From Streptomyces sp. DI166 (lineage in GTDB: Bacteria; Actinomycetota; Actinomycetes; Streptomycetales; Streptomycetaceae): 64,000 nt of DNA. Of the stretch, positions 18,635 through 27,780 are shown piece by piece. A program made the position numbers and the translations under genes. The notes beneath the pieces are model-generated. The model did no database searches and had not been told where the DNA came from. It worked only from the letters and a program-made list of their open reading frames with translations. Within the stretch, counting starts at the first letter, position 1. Every line of letters begins with the position of its first letter. The DNA is taken from NCBI RefSeq assembly GCF_900091315.1, contig NZ_FLSP01000002.1, positions 1 through 64,000 on the forward strand, in the 5' to 3' direction.

Positions 18635-18652
18635 CCCCGTCCTTCAGGGCGG
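18635..18652 (+). other. Left-end subterminal hairpin of IS element
   Basis: CCGTCC at 18637-18642 pairs with GGGCGG at 18647-18652 across TTCA (one G-T pair). It resembles the right-end hairpin closely in stem and loop, as expected of the structure that TnpA recognises. Confidence 0.7.
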
Positions 18653-18681
18653 CGTAAGCCGGAACGGTCCGCAGAGCGAAG

Positions 18682-19098
18682 CTAAAGCGGACGGCGCTGC
18701 TGCTCGATGTACTGCCGCACCACGGTGAGCGGTGCGCCTCCGCAGCTCGCGGCGAAGTAGGACGGCGACCAGAAGCGGCCGTGCATGATCGCTCGGTTCA
18801 CGCGGCCGGTGAAGTCTCGGCGCAGGATGCGGGCGGAGACGCCCTTGAGGCTGTTCACGAGGCTCGACACGGCGACCTTCGGCGGGTAGTGCACGAGCAG
18901 GTGCACGTGGTCGTCCTCGCCGTTGAACTCGACCAGCTCGGCCTCGAAATCCTCGCACACCTTCCGCATGGCCGCCTCGCACACGGCCAGCATGTCGTCG
19001 TTGAACACGCCGCGCCGGTATCTGGTCACGAAGACCAAGTGAACGTGCATCGCCGAAACCACGTGTCTGCCGCGCCTGTACTCGCCATTGGCAGCCAT
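18682..19098 (-). CDS. tnpA: IS200/IS605 family transposase TnpA (Y1 HUH)
   Basis: The 138-residue HUH single-strand transposase cuts and rejoins the top strand at the element ends. The HUH motif is DDHVHLLVH (His64, His66), preceded by the typical HVHLVFVTRYRR strand, and the catalytic tyrosine is probably Tyr130 in VVRQYIEQQ. Size and residue positions agree with ISDra2 TnpA (about 140 residues, Tyr132). The ATG at 19098 is 24 bp from the tnpB start on the other strand. No disabling change is visible, so it could be active. Confidence 0.95.
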   Translation of the reverse strand: MAANGEYRRGRHVVSAMHVHLVFVTRYRRGVFNDDMLAVCEAAMRKVCEDFEAELVEFNGEDDHVHLLVHYPPKVAVSSLVNSLKGVSARILRRDFTGRVNRAIMHGRFWSPSYFAASCGGAPLTVVRQYIEQQRRPL

Positions 19099-19122
19099 AG
19101 ACCAAAAGATAGGATCACGGTC

Positions 19123-20346
19123 GTGCAGCTCCGGTACAACTTCCGCGTGTACCCCGAGCCCGCCCAGCGCCACGCGCTGGCCAGGGCGTTCGGGTGCGCC
19201 CGCGTGGTCTTCAATGACGGCCTGCGGGCCCGTCAGGAAGCCCATGCGGCGGGGCTGTCGTACGTCAAGGACACCGACCTTCAAAAACAAGTCGTCACCG
19301 CCGCGAAGCGCACCGACGAACGGGCGTGGCTGGGCGAGGTGTCCTCCGTCGTGCTCGTGCAGTCTCTGAGGGACCTGCACACCGCCTACCGGAACTTCTT
19401 CAACTCGGTCACCGGCAAGCGCAAGGGCCCGAAGATCGCGCCGCCCCGGTTCAAGTCCAAGCGCGACAGCCGGCAGTCGATCCGGCTCACCGCCAACGGC
19501 TTCTCCCTGCGCGACAACGGACGCCTGTACGTGGCGAAGGTCGGCGACCTCCGGGTGCGCTGGTCCCGCCGGCTTCCGGCCGTACCGACCTCGGTCACGG
19601 TCACGATGGACGCGGCCGGCCGGTACTGGGCATCGTTCGTCGTCGACACCGACCCCGACTTTTTCCCCGAGACGGCCGCCGAGACCGGCATCGACCTCGG
19701 TCTCTCGGCGTTCGCGGTCCTCTCCGACGGCCAGAAGATCGCATCCCCGCGCTTGCTGCGCCGCGCCGAGCGCAAGCTCAAGCGGCTGCAGAAGGACCTC
19801 AGCCGCAAGGCCAAGGGATCGAAGAACCGGGCCAAGGCCCGCATCAAAGTCGCACGCCAGCACGCCCGCGTGGCGGACCGGCGCCGGGACTGGCACCACA
19901 AGGAATCCACGAAGATCGTCCGCGAGAACCAAGCGGTGTACGTGGAAGACCTCGCGGTGTCCGGCCTGGCCCGTACCCGCCTCGCAAGGTCCGTGCACGA
20001 CGCCGGATGGTCGGCGTTCGTCGGCATGCTGGAGTACAAGGCCGCCAGGCACGGTCGGTACTTCAGCCGCATCGGCCGCTTCGAGCCGACCTCTCAGGTC
20101 TGTTCGGCCTGCGGGATCAAGGACGGCCCCAAGCCCCTGTCGGTCCGCGAGTGGACATGCCAGGAGTGCGGGACCGTCCACGACCGCGACATCAACGCAG
20201 CACGCAACATCCTGGCCGCCGGACGGGCGGACAGGCTAAACGCCTGTGGAGCGAAGGTAAGACGGGCACCCGTGCCCGCACCGCGCCGTGAAGCAGGAAG
20301 CCCCCAGAAGGGCCAAACGGCCCAGGTTGGAATCCCCGTCCTTTAG
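19123..20346 (+). CDS. tnpB: RNA-guided endonuclease TnpB
   Basis: The 407-residue protein is an ancestor-type relative of Cas12 that is guided by omega/reRNA from the element's right end to cut DNA next to a short motif. The RuvC triad is intact: Asp191 in GIDLGLSAF, Glu275 in VYVEDLAVSGL and Asp356 in HDRDINAARNI. These positions are almost the same as in ISDra2 TnpB (408 residues; D191, E278, D361). The zinc-finger cysteines (CSAC...CQEC) are present. The N-terminus VQLRYNFRVYPEPAQ starts at GTG 19123. The last codons run into the right-end hairpin. Confidence 0.95.
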   Translation: MQLRYNFRVYPEPAQRHALARAFGCARVVFNDGLRARQEAHAAGLSYVKDTDLQKQVVTAAKRTDERAWLGEVSSVVLVQSLRDLHTAYRNFFNSVTGKRKGPKIAPPRFKSKRDSRQSIRLTANGFSLRDNGRLYVAKVGDLRVRWSRRLPAVPTSVTVTMDAAGRYWASFVVDTDPDFFPETAAETGIDLGLSAFAVLSDGQKIASPRLLRRAERKLKRLQKDLSRKAKGSKNRAKARIKVARQHARVADRRRDWHHKESTKIVRENQAVYVEDLAVSGLARTRLARSVHDAGWSAFVGMLEYKAARHGRYFSRIGRFEPTSQVCSACGIKDGPKPLSVREWTCQECGTVHDRDINAARNILAAGRADRLNACGAKVRRAPVPAPRREAGSPQKGQTAQVGIPVL

Positions 20347-20383
20347 GGCGGGGAGCACGTCAACGTATGCGCTCTACCGCCGC
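20230..20383 (+). ncRNA. Predicted omegaRNA/reRNA scaffold and guide of TnpB
   Basis: By analogy with ISDra2, the guide RNA is processed from the tnpB 3' end. Its scaffold would include the 20334-20353 stem-loop (CCCCGTCC/GGGCGGGG) and end at ...GTCAA (20363). The guide would then be the host flank beginning CGTATGCGCTCTACCGCCGC (20364-20383). The 5' limit given is a guess from usual scaffold lengths. Confidence 0.5.
20334..20353 (+). other. Right-end hairpin of IS element
   Basis: CCCCGTCC (20334-20341), loop TTTA, GGGCGGGG (20346-20353), with one G-T pair. It overlaps the last codons of tnpB. Confidence 0.8.
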
Positions 20384-20410
20384 GGGCCGGACAGTGGCAG
20401 GCTGCCCTCC

Positions 20411-20962
20411 GTGGGGGTATTGAGGCGGGTTTGGGTTCGGCCGCGTGGGACGCGTGTGGCGGGTGCGGTGGGACTGGTCGTGCTGGCCGTCGGCGGGGTC
20501 GCCGCGTGCGATGCCGTGGGCATGAGCACCGCGGCCGTCGCCTGGACCACCGACCAGACGGCGACCAGGGAACTGGACCGCCGCAAGGCCGACGTCCAGT
20601 GGCTCACCTGCACGGCCTCCTACGGGGACCGAGGCGACGGGTCGAAGCCGAGCGCGGGCGAGGAGACCGTCGCCGAGGTCGACTGCACCGGCAAGACCAA
20701 GGACGGCAGGGACATCTCCGTCGAGGGCGTCGTCACCCGGGCCGTCGACAACAAGTGCGTGCGCGGGCACATCACCGCGAAGGTCGGCGGGAAAACGCTG
20801 TTCCAGGTCGACGGGCTCGGCAACTGCGAGGGCACGCCGTCGCCGGTCGCGCCGCCGCCCAGCAACGGCGGTGGACAGGGACCCCGGCCCACGGTCACGG
20901 TGACCGTCACCAAGACGCTGTGGTGCAAGGAGGACCCGCAGTGCTGGCCCGAGGGCAAGTGA
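20411..20962 (+). CDS. Putative lipoprotein
   Basis: The 183-residue product starts with a Lys/Arg-containing N-terminus and a hydrophobic segment AGAVGLVVLAVGGVAAC, whose VAAC ending is a plausible lipobox with the acylated Cys at about residue 34. The mature part is hydrophilic, with four more cysteines (LTCTASYG, EVDCTGK, NNKCVRG, LGNCEG) that could form disulfides, and a Pro-rich tail ending in WCKEDPQCWPEGK. I do not recognise a characterised family. The start chosen is GTG at 20411, without a strong ribosome site. The IS element lies only about 50 bp upstream and may have replaced the original promoter. Confidence 0.7.
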   Translation: MGVLRRVWVRPRGTRVAGAVGLVVLAVGGVAACDAVGMSTAAVAWTTDQTATRELDRRKADVQWLTCTASYGDRGDGSKPSAGEETVAEVDCTGKTKDGRDISVEGVVTRAVDNKCVRGHITAKVGGKTLFQVDGLGNCEGTPSPVAPPPSNGGGQGPRPTVTVTVTKTLWCKEDPQCWPEGK

Positions 20963-21008
20963 TCGCAAACCCCTTACTCTGGGTCACCTGTCTGCGTAGG
21001 GTGATCAG

Positions 21009-24000
21009 GTGACTCAGCCTGCCGCGTATCTCCGGTTCCCGCATCTGCACGGCGAGTTGGTCGCCTTCACCGCCGAGGACGACGTCTGGCTCGCCCCCCT
21101 GGAGGGCGGCCGGGCCTGGCGGGTGAGCGCCGACAACATGCCGGTCACCGCGCCGCGGATCTCCCCCGACGGCACCACCGTCGCCTGGACCTCCACCCGC
21201 GACGGCGCCCCCGAGGTGCACATCGCCCCGGTGTCCGGCGGCCCCGCCACCCGGCTCACCTACTGGGGCACCCGCACCCGCGTGCGCGGCTGGACCCCCG
21301 ACGGACACGTCCTGGTCACCAGCAGCCGGGGCCAGGCCAGCCGCGACCGCACCTGGGCGCACGCCGTCCCGCTGGACGGCGGACCGGCCACCACCCTGCC
21401 GTACGGGATCGTCGGCGATGTCGCCCACGGCCCGCACACCGTGCTGCTGTCGGCGGTGATGAGCCTGGAGGCGGCGTACTGGAAGCGGTACCGCGGCGGC
21501 CGGGTGGGCAAGCTGTGGATCGACCGGGAGGGGCAGGGGGAGTTCGTCCGGCTGCACGAGGAGCTGGACGGCAACATCGAGTACCCCGTCTGGGCCGGGG
21601 AGCGCATCGCCTTCCTCAGCGACCACGAGGGCACCGGCGCCCTCTACTCCTCCCTCGCCGACGGCTCCGACCTGCGCCGCCACACCCCCGTCGACGGCTT
21701 CTACGCCCGCCACGCCGCCGGTGACGGCACCCGGATCGTGTACGCCTCGGTCGGTGAACTCTGGCTGCTGGACGACCTGGACGGCGCCGAACCGCGCCGC
21801 CTGGACATCCGGCTCGGCGGCCAGCGCACCGACCGCAGGCCCCGCCCGGTCAGCGCCGCCCACTGGTTCGGCTCCGCCGCCCCCGACCACACCGCGCGCG
21901 GCAGCGCCGTCCTGGTGCGCGGCGCCGTCCACTGGGTCACCCACCGCTCCGGACCCGCCCGCGCCCTGTCCGCAGAACCCGGCGTCCGCGCCCGCAGGCC
22001 CCGCACCTTCCGCGTCGACGGCGAGGAATGGGTGGTGTGGGTGACCGACGCCGAGGGCGACGACGCGCTGGAGTTCGCCCCCGCCACCGGCCTCGCCCCG
22101 GGCGCCACCCCGCGCCGCCTGGCCGCCGGACAGCTCGGCCGCGTCCTTGGCCTCGCGGTCGCCCCCGACGGCAGCCGCGCCGCCGTCGCCTCCCACGACG
22201 GCCGCGTCCTGCTCGTCGAACGGGAGACCGGCGAGGTCCGCGAGGTCGACCGCAGCGAGGACGGCGATGTCTCCGGCCTGGTCTTCTCACCCGACTCCGC
22301 CTGGCTGGCCTGGTCGCACCCCGGGCCCCGCCCGCTGAGCCAGCTGCGCATCGCCAACACCACCGACCTGTCGGTCACCGAGGCCACCCCGATGCGCTTC
22401 CAGGACTACGCGCCCGCGTTCACCCTGGACGGCAAGCACCTCGCCTTCCTCTCCGCCCGCTCCTTCGACCCCGTCTACGACGAGCACGTCTTCGACCTGG
22501 CCTTCGTCGTCGGCTCCCGCCCGTACCTGATCCCGCTCGCCGCGACCACGCCCTCACCGTTCGGCCCGCAGCGCCACGGCCGTTCCTTCGACGCGCCCGA
22601 CAAGGACGAGACGCCCGACAGCGAGGGCACCCCCACCACCCGCATCGACATCGAGGGGCTCGCCGACCGCATCGTGCCGTTCCCGGTCGAGGCCGCCCGC
22701 TACAGCGGACTGCGCGCCGCCAAGGACGGCGTGCTCTGGCTGCGCCACCCGGTCACCGGCGAACTCGGCGCCTCCCGGGCCACCCCGGACGACCCCGACC
22801 CCAGCAGCGAGCTGGAGCGCTACGACCTCGTCCAGCGGCGCGTGGAGCATCTGGCCGCCGACGCCGACCACTTCGAGGTCAGCGGCGACGGCAAGCGGGT
22901 GCTGCTGTGGACCGACGGCCGGCTGAAGGTCGTGCCCAGCGACCGGCGCGCCCCGAACGACGACGACAGCGACGCCAACATCACCGTCGACCTCGGCCGG
23001 ATCCGCCAGACCCTCGACCCGGCCGCGGAGTGGCGGCAGATGTTCGAGGAGACCGGCCGCATCATGCGGGACCACTTCTGGCGCTCCGACATGAGCGGCG
23101 TCGACTGGACGGGCGTCCTGGACCGGTACCGGCCCGTGCTGGACCGCGTGGCCACCTACGACGACCTGATCGACCTCCTCTACGAGGTCCAGGGCGAACT
23201 GGGCACCTCGCACGCCTACGTCGTCCCGCGCGGCGGCTCCGGCGGCGGCCGCCAGGGACTGCTCGGCGCCGACATCTCCCGCCACGCGGACGGCACCTGG
23301 CGCATCGACCGGATCCTGCCCTCGGAGACCTCCGACCCCCAGGCCCGCGCCCCGCTCGCGGCCCCCGGTGTCGCGGTACGGGCGGGCGACGCGATCGTTG
23401 CCGTCGGCGGGGTGCCGGTGGACCCGGTGGCCGGGCCAGGACCGCTCCTGGTGGGCACCGCGGGCAAGCCGGTCGAACTGACGGTGTCCCCGGCCGGGGG
23501 CGGGGAGCTGCGCTACCCGGTCGTCGTCCCGGTCTCCGACGAGGAACCCCTGCGCTACCACGACTGGGTGGCCGGCCGGCGGGCCTACGTCCACGAGCGC
23601 TCCGGGGGCCGCCTCGGCTACCTCCACATCCCCGACATGCAGGCGCCGGGCTGGGCCCAGATCCACCGCGACCTGCGTGTCGAGGTGGCCCGCGAGGGCC
23701 TGATCGTCGACGTCCGCGAGAACCGCGGCGGCCACACCTCGCAGCTCGTCGTGGAGAAGCTGGCCCGGAAGATCGTCGGCTGGGTCGTCCCGCGCGACCT
23801 GCCGCCGTACGCCTACCCCCTGGACGCCCCGCGCGGCCCGGTCGTCGCCGTGGCCGACGAGTTCTCCGGCTCCGACGGCGACATCGTCAACGCCGCCATC
23901 CGCGCCCTCGGTATCGGCCCCGTCGTCGGCACCCGCACCTGGGGCGGTGTGATCGGAATCGACAGCCGCTACCGGCTGGTCGACGGCACGCTCATCACCC

Positions 24001-24197
24001 AGCCCAAGTACGCGATCTGGCTGGAGGGTACGGGCTGGGGCGTGGAGAACCACGGCGTTGACCCGGACGTGGAGGTCGTCCAGCGCCCCCAGGACTACGC
24101 GGCGGGCAGGGACGCCCAGTTGGACGAGGCGATCGACAGGGCCCTTCAGGCGCTGGAGGACACTCCGGCGAAAACCCCGCCCGGAGTACCCGGGTAA
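21009..24197 (+). CDS. Tricorn-like S41 family peptidase
   Basis: The 1062-residue protease resembles archaeal tricorn protease, a large cytosolic enzyme that degrades peptides. The N-terminal two thirds consist of beta-propeller repeats (for example TAPRISPDGTTVAWTSTRDG, DVSGLVFSPDSAWLAW), then a C1 helical region, a PDZ domain (about 770-840) and the catalytic domain. The catalytic tetrad is visible as Ser734-His735 in GTSHAYV, the nucleophile Ser at about 955 in EFSGSDGD and Glu at about 1013 in WGVENHGVDPD. GTG at 21009 is preceded by GTAGGGTGATCAG. There is no signal peptide. It is followed closely by the HIT gene. Confidence 0.93.
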   Translation: MTQPAAYLRFPHLHGELVAFTAEDDVWLAPLEGGRAWRVSADNMPVTAPRISPDGTTVAWTSTRDGAPEVHIAPVSGGPATRLTYWGTRTRVRGWTPDGHVLVTSSRGQASRDRTWAHAVPLDGGPATTLPYGIVGDVAHGPHTVLLSAVMSLEAAYWKRYRGGRVGKLWIDREGQGEFVRLHEELDGNIEYPVWAGERIAFLSDHEGTGALYSSLADGSDLRRHTPVDGFYARHAAGDGTRIVYASVGELWLLDDLDGAEPRRLDIRLGGQRTDRRPRPVSAAHWFGSAAPDHTARGSAVLVRGAVHWVTHRSGPARALSAEPGVRARRPRTFRVDGEEWVVWVTDAEGDDALEFAPATGLAPGATPRRLAAGQLGRVLGLAVAPDGSRAAVASHDGRVLLVERETGEVREVDRSEDGDVSGLVFSPDSAWLAWSHPGPRPLSQLRIANTTDLSVTEATPMRFQDYAPAFTLDGKHLAFLSARSFDPVYDEHVFDLAFVVGSRPYLIPLAATTPSPFGPQRHGRSFDAPDKDETPDSEGTPTTRIDIEGLADRIVPFPVEAARYSGLRAAKDGVLWLRHPVTGELGASRATPDDPDPSSELERYDLVQRRVEHLAADADHFEVSGDGKRVLLWTDGRLKVVPSDRRAPNDDDSDANITVDLGRIRQTLDPAAEWRQMFEETGRIMRDHFWRSDMSGVDWTGVLDRYRPVLDRVATYDDLIDLLYEVQGELGTSHAYVVPRGGSGGGRQGLLGADISRHADGTWRIDRILPSETSDPQARAPLAAPGVAVRAGDAIVAVGGVPVDPVAGPGPLLVGTAGKPVELTVSPAGGGELRYPVVVPVSDEEPLRYHDWVAGRRAYVHERSGGRLGYLHIPDMQAPGWAQIHRDLRVEVAREGLIVDVRENRGGHTSQLVVEKLARKIVGWVVPRDLPPYAYPLDAPRGPVVAVADEFSGSDGDIVNAAIRALGIGPVVGTRTWGGVIGIDSRYRLVDGTLITQPKYAIWLEGTGWGVENHGVDPDVEVVQRPQDYAAGRDAQLDEAIDRALQALEDTPAKTPPGVPG

Positions 24198-24294
24198 GGG
24201 GCGCGGGAACGGCGCGGCAGCCCGAGGCCGACCCGCACCCGCCGACGATACGATGCCCCCGAATCATCAGCCGCACCCGCACCGGAGGATCCGT

Positions 24295-24648
24295 ATGCCA
24301 GGAGAACCCCAGGAAGACTGCCTGTTCTGCAAGATCGCGGCGGGCCAGGTCCCGGCGACGATCGTCCGGGAGACCGAGACCACCCTCGCCTTCCAGGACA
24401 TCAACCCCCAGGCCCCGGTGCACATCCTGGTGATCCCCAAGGCGCACTACGCCAACGCGGGCGAACTGGCCGCCGGCGCCCCGGAGCTGGCCGCCGACGT
24501 CCTGCGCGAGACGGAGGCCGTGGCCAAGGAGCAGAAGCTCGACGCCCACCGCACCGTCTTCAACACCGGCGCCGGCGCCGGTCAGACCGTCTTCCACGCG
24601 CACGCCCACGTCCTCGGCGGCCGCGGCCTGGAATGGCCCCCCGGATAA
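24295..24648 (+). CDS. HIT family (histidine triad) protein
   Basis: The 117-residue nucleotide-binding protein of the Hint branch hydrolyses nucleoside phosphoramidates in characterised members. It starts CLFCKIAAGQVPATIV, keeps HILVIPKAHYAN, and has the triad motif QTVFHAHAHVLGG near the C-terminus. An excellent GGAGGAT site supports the ATG at 24295 over an upstream ATG. It lies about 100 bp after the tricorn gene and 6 bp before the RNase Z gene, suggesting an operon. Confidence 0.93.
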   Translation: MPGEPQEDCLFCKIAAGQVPATIVRETETTLAFQDINPQAPVHILVIPKAHYANAGELAAGAPELAADVLRETEAVAKEQKLDAHRTVFNTGAGAGQTVFHAHAHVLGGRGLEWPPG

Positions 24649-24654
24649 ACACAC

Positions 24655-25560
24655 ATGTCCGTACGCGAACTCGTGGTCCTCGGCACCGCCAGCCAGGTGC
24701 CGACCAGACACCGCAACCACAACGGCTATCTGCTGCGCTGGGACGGGGAGGGCCTCCTCTTCGACCCCGGCGAGGGCACCCAGCGGCAGATGCTGCGCGC
24801 CGGGGTCGCCGCCCACGACCTGAACCGGATCTGCGTCACGCACTTCCACGGCGACCACTCGCTGGGCCTGGCGGGGGTCGTCCAGCGGATCAACCTCGAC
24901 AAGGTGCCGCACCCGGTCACCGCGCACTACCCGAAGTCCGGCCAGCGGTTCTTCGACCGGCTGCGGTACGCGACCGCGTACCGGGAGACCGTCGACCTCC
25001 AGCAGGCGCCGGTCGACCGGGACGGCGTCCTCGCGACGACCGGGTCGTACACCTTGGAGGCGCGCAGGCTCTCCCACCCCGTGGAGTCCTACGGCTACCG
25101 GCTCGTGGAGCCCGACGGCCGCCGGATGCTGCCGGACCGGCTCGCCGCGCACGGCATCAAGGGCCCGGACGTCGGCCGTATCCAGCGCGAGGGTTCCCTC
25201 GGGGGTGTGACGCTGGACGACGTCAGCGAGGTGCGCCGGGGGCAGCGGTTCGCGTTCGTCATGGACACCCGGCTGTGCGACGGGGTGCACGCCCTGGCCG
25301 ACGGCTGCGACCTGCTGGTCATCGAGTCGACCTTCCTCGACGAGGACACCGACCTCGCCGTCGAGCACGGCCACCTCACCGCCGGTCAGGCGGCCCGGGT
25401 GGCCCGGGAGGCGGGCGTACGGCACCTGGTGCTGACCCACTTCAGCCAGCGCTACTCCGAGCCCGACGAGTTCGAGCGACAGGCGCGGGCGGCCGGCTAC
25501 GAGGGCGAACTGACCGTGGCGCACGACCTGCTGCGGGTGCCGGTGCCCAAGCGCCGGTGA
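24655..25560 (+). CDS. rnz: Ribonuclease Z (tRNA 3'-processing endonuclease)
   Basis: The 301-residue MBL-fold nuclease cleaves pre-tRNA 3' trailers. It has the zinc motif [11 protein letters not shown] at about residues 61-71, the [14 protein letters not shown] start, a [15 protein letters not shown] region, an HLTAGQAA motif and the last ligand in [10 protein letters not shown]. It is shorter than RNase Z long forms and typical of bacteria. ATG at 24655 is six bases after the HIT stop. The next gene is convergent. Confidence 0.92.
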   Translation: MSVRELVVLGTASQVPTRHRNHNGYLLRWDGEGLLFDPGEGTQRQMLRAGVAAHDLNRICVTHFHGDHSLGLAGVVQRINLDKVPHPVTAHYPKSGQRFFDRLRYATAYRETVDLQQAPVDRDGVLATTGSYTLEARRLSHPVESYGYRLVEPDGRRMLPDRLAAHGIKGPDVGRIQREGSLGGVTLDDVSEVRRGQRFAFVMDTRLCDGVHALADGCDLLVIESTFLDEDTDLAVEHGHLTAGQAARVAREAGVRHLVLTHFSQRYSEPDEFERQARAAGYEGELTVAHDLLRVPVPKRR

Positions 25561-25570
25561 GGAGCGGGGT

Positions 25571-26755
25571 TCAGGCGGCCCTGGCGGGTTCGTAGGCCGG
25601 CGTGTCCACCGCGATCTCCACCACCGGCAGCGACCGCCGTTTCGCTCCCACGGCCACCGCGGTCATCGGAACGGCCACCACCAGCAGCCCCGCCGCCAGC
25701 ACCGTTCCCATCACCGGGAACCCGGCGGCGGCCGACAGCGCGCTGCCGGTCAGCGGTCCCGCCGCCGTACCGAGCGAGGACGCCGAGCCCACCAGCACCG
25801 CCCACCGTCCCCGCCCGTCCAGGGAGGCGGCGAGGCCGATGACGTAGGACAGGACAATCGGGTAGAGGGCGTTCCAGGCGATCTCCCCGGCCGCGAAGGT
25901 CACCAGGTCCCGGGCCGACGCGCTCACCGCGACGCACAGGGCGATCACCGCCGTACCGGCCCCGATCGGCACCGCCAGGCCGATCCGCGGCCCGAGCGCG
26001 CTCGCGGCGACCACACCGAGCAGACCCGCGCCGAGCGCGACCGCGAACACCGCGCCGACCGTGACCTCGCTGAGGTGGGCCTGGCCGATCCCGATCCGCC
26101 CGCTGACGCCCCACAGGGAGTTCTGTACGAGCGACCAGCACATCAGGGCCGCGGCGAGGGCGAGCCCGGAGCGCCGATGGGGCAGGGGGCCCGCCTCCCG
26201 GTGGGTGCGGGTGCCGGTGCCCGCGGTGCCGAGGCGGCCGGTCAGCGGCCACACCGCCAGCGCGGTGAGCGCGATCGCGGCGAGCGGCAGGCCGTGGCCG
26301 GGGCCGAGGCGCGGCACCGTCAGATACACGGCGCCCGCGAGCGCGGAGACGCCGAGCAGGCCGTAGGTGGTGACGCGGTGCGGGTCGGGGCGGCCCGCGA
26401 TACCGGTGGCGGCGACCGCCGTGGCCGTACCGGAGCCGAAGCCGCCGACCAGGGCGCCCGCGACGACGGCCGGGATCCAGTGGGCCAGCGCTGCCCCGCC
26501 GTAGCCGACGACGGCCAGCGCCAGGCCGAGACGGGCGAGGGGGCGGGCGCCGACGCGGTCGACCCGGGAGGCGAGCGTGAATCCGGCCGTAGCGGAACTC
26601 AGCAGCAGCGCGCTGCCGATGGCGCCCGCCTGTGTGGCGGTCAGACCGAGGCCCGAGCCGAGTCGGCCGACGGTGGTCGGGAGGAGGTAGGGGGCGAGGT
26701 ACCCGGCCGTGAAAAGGGCGACGAGGGGCCAGGGCGGGGTGGTGCGGGCGGACAC
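25571..26755 (-). CDS. MFS transporter
   Basis: The 394-residue integral membrane protein has about twelve hydrophobic segments and a central loop with charged residues (GTAGTGTRTHREAGPLPHRR). The loop after the second transmembrane helix, LASRVDRVGARPLARLG, has the form of the MFS motif A. Substrate unknown: small-molecule export or sugar uptake are both possible, and the adjacent IclR regulator and glucarate genes hint at the latter. The start is GTG at 26755. Confidence 0.87.
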   Translation of the reverse strand: MSARTTPPWPLVALFTAGYLAPYLLPTTVGRLGSGLGLTATQAGAIGSALLLSSATAGFTLASRVDRVGARPLARLGLALAVVGYGGAALAHWIPAVVAGALVGGFGSGTATAVAATGIAGRPDPHRVTTYGLLGVSALAGAVYLTVPRLGPGHGLPLAAIALTALAVWPLTGRLGTAGTGTRTHREAGPLPHRRSGLALAAALMCWSLVQNSLWGVSGRIGIGQAHLSEVTVGAVFAVALGAGLLGVVAASALGPRIGLAVPIGAGTAVIALCVAVSASARDLVTFAAGEIAWNALYPIVLSYVIGLAASLDGRGRWAVLVGSASSLGTAAGPLTGSALSAAAGFPVMGTVLAAGLLVVAVPMTAVAVGAKRRSLPVVEIAVDTPAYEPARAA

Positions 26756-26931
26756 GGGCGTTCCCAGGGCGTGCGAAAGGAGCGGCTCGAAAAGGGGGAT
26801 GGGCGACGACCGTCGACGGACAGGAACGCGCGGGCAATTTGTATCAAGCGGGGACAGGCGCGAAGAAGGGAGTGCGGTGTGATCCGGGGCACATACGGTT
26901 TGGGTCGGTCGCAGGCGGGCAGAAGCGGCGC

Positions 26932-27714
26932 CTACCGCCAGCTCACGGAGCCCCCGCCGGTCGGTACCGCCGACTCGATCTTCGCGCGGATCTCCCGCAT
27001 CACGGCCACGATCCGCTCCTCGTGCCCGGGGGTCAGCCGGGCCACCGGCACCGAGCAGCTGATGGCGTCCTGCGCAGGGGTGTCGTAGCGCAGGGCGAAG
27101 CCGAAGCCGACGATCCCGGTGACGCCCTCCTCACGGTCGATCGAGTAGCCGCGAGCGCGGGTCCCGGCGAGGTCGGCGGCGAGGGCGTCCCGGGTGGTGC
27201 GGGTGCGCGGGGTGAGCGCCTCGTACGGGCCCTCGGGCAGCTCCTCGTCCGGACGTTCGGCCAGCAGGGCCTTGCCGAGGGCGCCGACGTGGGCGGGGAG
27301 TCTGCGGCCCACCCTGCTGATCGTGCGCAGGTATTCGTGGGACTCGCGGGTCGCGAGGTAGGCCACGTCCCGGCCGTCCAGACGCCCGAGGTGGAGGGTC
27401 TCGCCGAGCGCCTCGGACGCCTCGTCGAGGTAGGGGCGCACCAGGCGCACCCGGGGGTCGGAGTCCAGGTAGCCGGTGCCGGTAAGCAGGGCGTGGATGC
27501 CGATGCCGTACAGCGAGCCGGTGACGTCGGTGCGCACCCAGCCGCGGGAGATCAGGGTCTGCAGCAGGGCGTACATCGAGCTGCGCGGCACCCCCAGCTC
27601 GTCCGCCAGCTCCTGGAGCCGGGCCGGGCGGTCGCCGCGCGCGGCGAGCAGTTCCAGCAGCTCGACCGTGCGCGCGGCCGACTTCACTTCGCGGACGCCT
27701 CCTGACTCTGGCAT
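26932..27714 (-). CDS. IclR family transcriptional regulator
   Basis: The 260-residue regulator has an N-terminal winged helix (SAARTVELLELLAARG, LQELADELGVPRSSMYALLQTLISRGWV) and a C-terminal IclR effector domain with the characteristic LPAHVGALGKALLAERP and GFGFALRYDTPAQDAISCSVPVARL stretches. It is divergent from the glucarate-pathway genes with a 100-bp intergenic region containing a promoter and palindrome, so it most likely controls them and itself. The probable inducer is glucarate or a pathway intermediate. Confidence 0.92.
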   Translation of the reverse strand: MPESGGVREVKSAARTVELLELLAARGDRPARLQELADELGVPRSSMYALLQTLISRGWVRTDVTGSLYGIGIHALLTGTGYLDSDPRVRLVRPYLDEASEALGETLHLGRLDGRDVAYLATRESHEYLRTISRVGRRLPAHVGALGKALLAERPDEELPEGPYEALTPRTRTTRDALAADLAGTRARGYSIDREEGVTGIVGFGFALRYDTPAQDAISCSVPVARLTPGHEERIVAVMREIRAKIESAVPTGGGSVSWR

Positions 27715-27745
27715 GCGCCGATCGTATTGCGCGCGTGCCGCCCCA

Positions 27746-27775
27746 TTGACGGTCCGTCGTTCGCATACCTAACCT
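27746..27775 (+). promoter_or_regulatory. Predicted promoter of kdgD
   Basis: TTGACG (27746-27751) and TAACCT (27770-27775) are separated by 18 bases, resembling a vegetative Streptomyces promoter. The predicted start is about 27782. Confidence 0.5.
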
Positions 27776-27780
27776 CCATC

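Larger units (their letters stand above)
18613..20363. mobile_element. IS200/IS605-family (IS605-type, tnpA/tnpB) element
   Basis: Divergent tnpA and tnpB genes are bracketed by related subterminal hairpins. The left one is at 18635-18652 (loop TTCA) and the right one at 20334-20353 (loop TTTA). By analogy with ISDra2, whose right end finishes in a TCAA-type sequence, I place the right end after GTCAA at 20363. The left end is approximate: candidate cleavage motifs just outside are CTGAT (18608-18612) or ATGAC (18611-18615). As expected for single-strand transposition at a tetra/pentanucleotide, no target duplication or terminal inverted repeats are seen. It separates the membrane-protein gene from a lipoprotein gene. 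Confidence 0.88.

Noticed and set aside
20334..20353. Right-end hairpin considered as a rho-independent terminator or CRISPR-like repeat
   Set aside because: It matches the left-end hairpin of the IS element and sits at the usual place for a TnpA/TnpB right end; no further repeats or spacers follow.
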